Positions 57,600 through 64,000 of a stretch of DNA of 64,000 nt are shown here, in pieces. The notes below the pieces were generated by a model. It was not told the origin of the DNA, made no database searches, and was given only the letters and a program-made list of their open reading frames with translations. Numbering within the stretch: the stretch's first letter is position 1; each line of letters opens with the position of its first letter. Source of the stretch: Istiophorus platypterus (lineage: Eukaryota > Chordata > Actinopteri > Istiophoriformes > Istiophoridae); contig CM029121.1 in NCBI GenBank assembly GCA_016859345.1, forward strand, positions 5,154,029 to 5,218,028. The letters run 5' to 3'. The translations under genes were made by a program, and so were the position numbers.

Positions 57600-58030
57600 A
57601 ATTGTTAACAAGATTAAGCATACACCCAAGCTAGAAGTCATGCTACTTTTGGCACAATGGTGCTTTGAGCTAAATGCTAAGAAAGGCTTTCTAACATGCT
57701 CACAATTATAATTCTAGTATGTGCATGTTTAGCAGGTATAATGAACCATGTTCACCATCTTAGTTGAGGCAGTTAGCACATGGTAACATACAACGTACAC
57801 ATGAAGCTAATGGAAAAGTTTTTGATATAGTACGTATTAAGTCACAAATGAAAGTATTTAAAATCAAATTTTGACCTGATGAAGGCAGTACATGAAAAAT
57901 CAGGGGGTCACCAGGGTCATTTATATTTTAAGTCTGTCCCAAATTTAATGGAAATCCATACAATTTTTCTTGAGATGTATCGGTTTGGACTGAAGTTGTG
58001 GGCTAGCTTACTGATCAGCATTTCCCTCAC
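57600..58030. repeat. Dispersed teleost repeat
   Basis: TTTGAGCTAAATGCTAAG, TCAGGGGGTCACCAGGGTCA, and AATTTAATGGAAATCCATAC followed by a GAGATGTATCGG-type end match the order of a repeat that I associate with percomorph intergenic DNA. No coding capacity. Confidence 0.55.
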
Positions 58031-58189
58031 TAAAGCCATGCTGATAGTGTCTCTGTCACATGTCTAAGGAACAGAGAAATTGTGCTTCAGTAAAAGACTC
58101 AGAATGAGTATAAAATCATTTTGAGTCCACAGTGATGGACACGGACAGTAAAGTAGATAAGTTAAAATTGTTTATTTAAAAAAAAAAAC

Positions 58190-58690
58190 ACAAACAAAAA
58201 ACCCCAAAGAGTTTAAGCCGTTGAATCAACCCCTTGCTATATAGTGCATATTCCCCTGTCCTCACTAATGCCACCACTACATTACAGATCTCATCCGTGC
58301 AGAATTCAATCAAGCTCTTTAAGAAGGCAGCTTCAAAAGCCTGGCAGGCAGAAAAGGCTGCAGGTGTGTAGATGTCACACTCGGCCAGGAGCCAGTGGCC
58401 CATCGAGCTCTTAAGAACGGGGGCCAAGCTGCGATGAACCTTCAGCACCAGTTTCTCAAAGGCCAGCTGCATAACCTCCCTCGTGTGCCAATCAGGGTGC
58501 TTACAACTAACACCGTTGTAATTAATTACAATCTCCTCCACTCTGTTGGCAGCAGGGATCCACACCATTCAGCCACAACATTACAACCAGTTATCACTTC
58601 TGATGGGATGGTGTGATCAATCTGCAATGTGGCAGAGGAGCTAAAACCCACAAACCCTGGGATGACTCCTGTCTCCCCGGTCAGCACTGC
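58190..58690 (-). pseudogene. ltn1 (listerin E3 ubiquitin ligase) N-terminal pseudogene fragment
   Basis: Listerin is the ribosome-quality-control E3 ligase; its N-terminal domain binds the stalled 60S-NEMF complex. On the minus strand, 'VIPGFVGF' (about 58650), 'VWIPAANRVEEI' (about 58550) and the block 'REVMQLAFEKLVLKVHRSLA' to 'CDIYTPAAFSACQAFEAAF' (about 58480-58320) follow the order of the listerin N-terminus. Frame changes, a short foreign insertion near 58570-58615, and loss of about 60 residues between the second and third blocks show it is dead. No introns separate the blocks, so a processed copy is likely, but no poly(A) tail is visible at its 3' side. Confidence 0.75.
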
Positions 58691-58832
58691 AAAAGGATGG
58701 CTAGTGGTGGGGCACAAAGGTTTAGTACTTTGGTCAGTGTTGTGAAAGACCACATCCATATGTAAGCAGAGGTTAACATTAACCTTGCTTAACCTGGGTT
58801 GTAGCAAGGTGTCTTATCTTAACACTGAAAAT

Positions 58833-59268
58833 CAGTGATGGAAGCGTTAAGAGTTTTCATGTACAATTTCTGTAAAAGTGCAGAAATATCAGCAGCAAAT
58901 GTACCTAAATATATAGAGTAAAACATAAAACTATGTTCATTTAAACTATGCATGGCCAGATATCATTAGCTGTACGAGTCACTATTGCTGGAATGGAGTC
59001 GAGTTCATTGTACCATGATATAACGATGGGTCATTTAATCTACATCAATACATCACAGTTTATAAACTAGATTTCAAAACAAAGTCAATCTGAAAAGTAG
59101 CTGTCAAATAAGTGAAAACATTGCCCTGTGAAATGAGTTGGAGTAGGTGTATAACCTGGCATGACATGGTAATAAATGGTAAAATAATTATTAAAAATTC
59201 ATTTCAACCATGTCGCCCGATTATTGTACTGAGAACCTGAATGATTGTACTTAGTTACTCTACCACTG
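58833..59268. mobile_element. Non-autonomous hAT-like MITE, inverted copy
   Basis: It starts CAGTGATGGAAGCGTTAAGA and ends GTACTTAGTTACTCTACCAC, the reverse arrangement of the element at 26722-27177. Confidence 0.6.
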
Positions 59269-59409
59269 CTTCAAACTACTGCTTAGTTGTTTCTTCCAAC
59301 TATTTTTCACCGTCTGCTTTCTTTTTTTTAAAGAGCATGCAGTTGTTTTATCGGCCTTTGCAAATAACGCAGAGTATAATACACAACATAAATGATACAA
59401 ATGTTGAGA

Positions 59410-59960
59410 AACTGCTCGCGTGTAAAGACTACAATCCCCACAAGCCACCGAGCCGGCTACGGCGCCGATACGTGCCGTCGTAGCGGAGCAGACACCGCAC
59501 TTTGCGATCGTGCAGCCGGCCTCGGCGTTGGTACGAGGTAAGTTTTTATTACTTATTTGTAGGAAATCCTCGCATGGAATAGTGAATGAAAATATTTGGG
59601 AAAACAAAAAGCGATAGTTTAACCCGACATCCGAACAGGAATGAAGGAGCATAAGTAGTTAAATTGGCTAATCCTGTCCGGTTTAGGGCTAACGTTGGGC
59701 ACGCCTATGTAGGGTAGCTGCCCCGGGGCTCCAGAGCTGTGTGCGCGGGCCCGGAGGAGGCATCAATACTTGGACAAGACGGGGTATTTTTAGCATCCAG
59801 GCGAAAAGGCCGACGCCAGACGACCGGTCCGCCAACGCTGGGAGATGAAATGTGTCGGACGTCTAACCTAAGCGGGCGGGAAGGCGTCCGGGCTGGACGA
59901 TCCGTCTCCGCCGACGCCGGTGGAGTTAACGTTAGCAAACAAGACCGCTCACACGCTATT
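59410..59960 (+). promoter_or_regulatory. CpG-rich promoter and non-coding exon 1 of a nutf2-family gene
   Basis: CpG density rises sharply (GGCTACGGCGCCGATACGTG near 59454; CGTCCGGGCTGGACGATCCG near 59885). A strong donor, GAG|gtaagt, lies at about 59538, so a non-coding first exon ending at 59537 is likely. The next candidate acceptors are at about 63242 and 63254. Confidence 0.6.
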
Positions 59961-60729
59961 AGCTAGTTAGCTAGCGGTAACTAGCCGTGAATGATATTTT
60001 CCACTTACTAACGTCAGTGAAATACGCTCGTTTTGCCGTCTCCGGCCTGAATTTCATTCACCCGGGCCTAGAGCTATATACGTCCCGGCGGTATGTGCGG
60101 TATGTTGTTCCCACTTCAGCGCTAATTTTCAGAGCTCTCAGATTGTTCCAGTAACAACAGTATCGTTATGTGAAAGCACATGACTTGTGCTGTCACTGTC
60201 ACCCAGGCAGACAGACCAGTAACGTTACGGCGTGTTCAGCAGAACGGTCCTAGGCCATTTTAGTTGGAGTAAAGTTAATGGTTTTTCTCTGTGTGTGATG
60301 TTCTTCATACAGTTTTTCTTTGGTGCAGTGTGTCAGTCCATGTTTTTTTTCATTTGTGGTCAGAATTGAGAGCATACTGAAAATCTATCTGAAATTAGGC
60401 AAATCAGTGATAGCATTGTGTTTCACCGTCTACAGTGGCATGAGAATTTCTGTTTCTGTGAACAGTCAGACCAGTAAAACTCCAAAAGGCATAAAGTTAA
60501 AGATGAAACATTTAAAGTGAGATTAGGGTATTATTCTTGTTTTGTACAAATTAGATTGGGGGTGGGGGGCAAGGGATTCCCGTACGAAAGAGATTTGAGA
60601 AAAATTTTACCAAGGACTCAGACCATAATTAGCTTGTTAGGGCTACGCGTTGTTCACAATATTCATTAAGAAAGACCCAGTGATGCAAACATCAAAGCTT
60701 TACAAATAATCTGACTCCTCAAACCTCGT

Positions 60730-61840
60730 CCCAACAATCAGCAGCCATGGGCTCCTCTAAGCAGCCGCCCGGCTCTCTGAAAATTAAAATAACGGATGGA
60801 CAACAAAGCAGGAGAAGGCCATGAGAAAATAGCAATACTTTTTTTAGCTAGCTGTTTCCTCAGCTCATAATGTAATCAATGTAATCTATTATAATTAAAA
60901 TGGCAGTTAGAAGGAATGGTGGAGGTCAAGTTTAGGTCTGGAGAACCAAGAAAACTTTCCAAGAGAACTGCTCTCAGGATTGCTATAAATCAAAACCGCT
61001 GTGACTGCAAAAGACCTTGTGGAATATTCAGCAGACTCTGGAGTGGCATTTCATTGTTCTACTGTGATGTAAAACAATGAAATGATAATGAAGAGGGGTA
61101 TGTTTGGAGAGAAAAGGGTGCAGTATTTAATGGGGGGAAAAAAACACCTCTCCAACTGTTAAGCACTTGGGTGGATCAATCATCCTTTGGGCTGTTGTTG
61201 CAGCTGGTGGTACAGAGAACATTTCACTGGTAGAGGGAAAATGGATTCTGTTAAATACCAGCAATTTCTAGGAGCAAACATTAAACTGTCTGGGAGGAAA
61301 AAAGAGGTTGACTTCTACAACAGGATAATGATCCTAAACACACCTCAGAATCCACATGGAAGACCTCAAGACAAGCAAGCTGAAGGTTTTACCAAGGCCC
61401 TCACATCCGCTGGCCTAAAAATCATTAGAAGTATGTGTATGGATCCTAGAAGAGCAAAGTCCTTTCTGCCATTGTTTTCTCATGTTTTAGCACTTTTTTT
61501 TTTTTTATTCCATTACTTTATGACAGTGTTGTACAGTTGTGAGCAGGCCCAAAAAATTCACAAAACTAGAAGCCTTTTGCAAGAAAGAATGGGTCAACAA
61601 CCCATACTGACTATGCAGGGTGTCCAAACTTTTGTTTCAAGCCCTTTTCCTTTTTGTTGTTTGAAACTGTAAAAGATGGAAATAAAAAAGGTAATCTTGC
61701 TTATAATATTAAAGAAATTGTCATCTTTAACTTTATGCCTTTCCAGAAGTCAAGTCTTCAATTATTTGTTTAGCTTTTCAATACAGAAGTTTTGACAAAG
61801 GGTATCCAGACTTTTTCAAGCCATTGTATGCGATATGCAA
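60730..61840 (+). mobile_element. Tc1-related transposon remnant
   Basis: Transposase-like phrases appear in plus-strand frames: 'LQQDNDPKHTS' at about 61317-61349 (the second catalytic Asp region), preceded at about 61160-61270 by a degraded 'GGSIILWAVVAAGGTENIS' block. The right end holds GGGTGTCCAAACTTTTG at 61618 and a related GGGTATCCAGACTTTTTC at 61800. No matching left terminus was found. It lies in nutf2 intron 1. Confidence 0.65.
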
Positions 61841-61871
61841 GCTTTATGATGTGGGCAGTTTACAATTAGGT

Positions 61872-63115
61872 ACTTCAGTATTTGGACAGTGACAAAATGT
61901 TTGTACTTTTGCCTCTAAACACCACCACAATGGATTTGAAACAAAGCCATCAAGATGTGAATGAAGTGTAGACTTTCAGGTATAATTCAAGGTCTTTTAC
62001 AAAAATATCAGATTAACTGTGAGGGAATCACAAACATTTTTCACATAGTCCCTCATTTCAAAGGCTCAAAAGTAATTGGACAACTGACAGTCTATCAGTT
62101 TCATGGTCAGGTGTGGCCTGTAAATTAATCAGGTAAAAGATATTGATTGGAAGTGTTGACTTGAATTTGGTAGCTGTCCATGGGAACTGTTAATATGTGT
62201 TCCAAAGAGATGTTGATGAAAATGAAGGAGGCGTCATTAAGCTGAAAAAGCAAAACAAAACCAATCTGTCAAACAGAAACTTTAGGAAGAACCAAATTAA
62301 CAATGCTCAGCAACCCTTACAGGCCTGGAAGACCACGGAAGACGACTGAAGTGGATGATCAGAGAATTCTTTCTTTGATGAAGAAAAATCCTTCACAACA
62401 TCTAGTCAGGTCAAGAAAACTCTGTATGAAGTAGATGTATCCTAGTCAAATTCTACAATCATTAATGAATGAAAATAGAGAGGCTTTACTACAAGGTGTA
62501 AACCACTCGTAACATTGAAGAAAAGAAAGGCCAGAATAGACTTTACCAGGAAACATCTAAAAAAAATTTAGATGAACCGTTCTGGAACAAGGTTCTTTGA
62601 ACAGATGACACCAAGATGAACTTGTAGTAGAATGATGGGAAGAGAAGAGTATGGAGAAGGAAAGAAATTGCTCCTGATCCAAAGCCACCACATCATCTGT
62701 CAAACATGGTGGAGACAGTGTTATGGCCTGGACATGTATGGCTGCTAATGGAACTGGGTCACTGGTGTTTACTGATGATGTGACTGCTGATAGAAGCAGC
62801 AGGATGAACTCTGAAGTGTACAGGGCTCTACTATCTGCTCAGATTCAGCCAAATGCTGAAAAACTGGAAGGTGCTTCAACCTCAGAGCTTCTCAATGTAA
62901 AGAAATGGAATATTCTTCATTGTCCCAGCTGGTCATCTGACCTCAACCCAACTGAGCAGGTGTCTCTCTTCCTGAAGACAAAACCGACAGTAGTAATACA
63001 TTTGCCACACCCATAGCATGTCCATGGGTTCCAAACTTCAGGCTGTCACTGACTGAGAAAGGTTTATATCCAGGTATAAAAATTGTGTCACTGTCAAAAT
63101 ACTTATGCACCTATC
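61872..63115 (+). mobile_element. Decayed Tc1-family transposon with both terminal repeats
   Basis: CAGTATTTGGACAGTGACAA near 61877 pairs with the reverse complement of the right end (AAGTATTTTGACAGTGACAC), so the element spans about 1.24 kb. Interior phrases include 'VMAWTCMAANGTGSLVFTDD' at about 62720-62780 and a 'PSWSSDLNPTEQ' block at about 62920-62957 that carries the Glu of the DDE triad. Frameshifts and stops throughout make it inactive. Confidence 0.8.
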
Positions 63116-63265
63116 AGTATATCCATTAATTAATTTTCAGGGATGTTCAGATTGATTGAGATCTGAAAGGCTGTAGCATATGGTCATTTTCATAATCGTA
63201 TCTTAAAATGATTTTTTTTTTTTTTTTTTTTCATCGTCCCAGTGTGTGTTGCAGGGTGAATCAGG

Positions 63266-63349
63266 ATGTGGGAACAGATAGGATCCAGCTTTGTGCAGCA
63301 CTACTACCAGGTGTTTGACTCTGACAGATCACAACTTGGATCCATATAT
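63266..63349 (+). CDS. nutf2: nutf2-family gene, first coding exon (partial; continues beyond the window)
   Basis: NTF2 (NUTF2) is a small homodimer that carries RanGDP back into the nucleus. This exon encodes 28 residues beginning Met-Trp-Glu-Gln and running through 'GSSFVQHYYQVFDSDRSQLG' to Ile-Tyr, then a strong donor (gtaagt) at 63350. The known family start is Met-Gly-Asp-Lys-Pro-Ile-Trp-Glu-Gln. Here the bases upstream of ATG 63266 resemble codons for that start but are one base out of frame, with an in-frame TGA at 63257. So either the protein starts five residues late, the true start lies in an unseen upstream exon spliced at AG 63264, or this is a paralogue such as nutf2l. The remaining exons lie right of the window. 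Confidence 0.8.
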
Positions 63350-64000
63350 GTAAGTGTGTGACAGAACCATTTTTTCATTCAGTTATGAGATGTCTTGCTA
63401 CAGGAATAGGCTGCTGCACTTTTGAATTAAGTTTTTAAATTCAAAAGTAGGGGCCTCTTCTTATGGGTGAGATGCTAGTTTTAAGCAGTTTGATTAATTC
63501 AGAGTTGGTCATGTAAACGGTCAATAATGGACTCGTGATTAACACTGTATAAAATACAAAAACAATTTTCTTTCACTGTACATTTTTTTCCCATTTTGCA
63601 ATGTTTTCACAGCCCAACCTTAAATAATTTGGGTATTTGAATAAGAAATTGACTAAACTTAGTCTGGCTGTCTTGGGGTTACATAGCCTCACTTAGCCTA
63701 ACATTGGCCTCCCTCAATAACCTGTATTATGAAGTAGGTTATCAAGGGGCTGAGTTAAGCTCTTAGTGCGTTCATGTGAAAGAGTTGTAGTTCTTAATCA
63801 AACAATATTGCCAGACCCTTGAATAAAGTTCTTAATTTGACATGAGATAAATAGCGAGACCCATTTGTCAGTTTAGTTATACCATCTGCAGAAACTGATA
63901 TTCAGCCAAGTAAAATGTAAAGGGTATAATCACATTACTAGAATAACTTAAGAAGCTGTGAAAACACTAAAAGTAATTTACATATATTAAAGTGAGGCCA

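Noticed and set aside
59260..59652. 130-residue minus-strand open frame over the nutf2 promoter
   Set aside because: It spans a MITE end and the CpG-rich first exon on the opposite strand, with no similarity.

Overview
The window reads as nuclear DNA of a ray-finned fish, most likely a percomorph teleost. It has spliced vertebrate genes with long introns, many CA/GT and TA microsatellites, decayed Tc1-type, L1, L2-like and Ty3/gypsy elements, and several dispersed repeats that I recognise from percomorph genomes. I see no bacterial genes, operons, CRISPR arrays or phage modules, and no support for a novel defence-type or multi-gene system.

Layout. Positions 1 to about 14.6 kb hold no coding exon I can support: microsatellites, a 500-bp pyrimidine tract, a pair of RFX X-box motifs and a LINE-derived repeat. 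A promoter-like patch lies near 15.0 kb, between two X-box matches, followed by a 0.73-kb inverted-repeat element. From 49,687 down to 16,497 on the minus strand is ranbp10. I resolved 14 coding exons that join in frame into a 620-residue protein. Its introns carry an L1 remnant, two foldback elements, a frameshifted Tc1 transposon between TA microsatellites, a Ty3/gypsy pol remnant, a probable solo LTR and LINE fragments. From 50,608 to 54,370 on the plus strand, head to head with ranbp10, is tsnaxip1. Ten exons join in frame into 364 residues, with an RFX X-box 63 bp before the start codon and a GC-AG first intron. Between 54.6 and 59.3 kb lie transposon remnants and a broken antisense copy of the start of ltn1 (listerin). 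A CpG-rich promoter near 59.4-59.9 kb and one coding exon at 63,266-63,349 mark the start of a nutf2-family gene that runs off the right edge.

The order ranbp10 (minus), tsnaxip1 (plus), nutf2 (plus) matches the human 16q22.1 neighbourhood as I know it, but CENPT and THAP11, which lie between TSNAXIP1 and NUTF2 in human, are not seen here. The genes have separate jobs: a CTLH-complex subunit, a coiled-coil protein of the testis/cilium programme, and a Ran import factor. The divergent ranbp10/tsnaxip1 promoter is the main shared regulatory feature.
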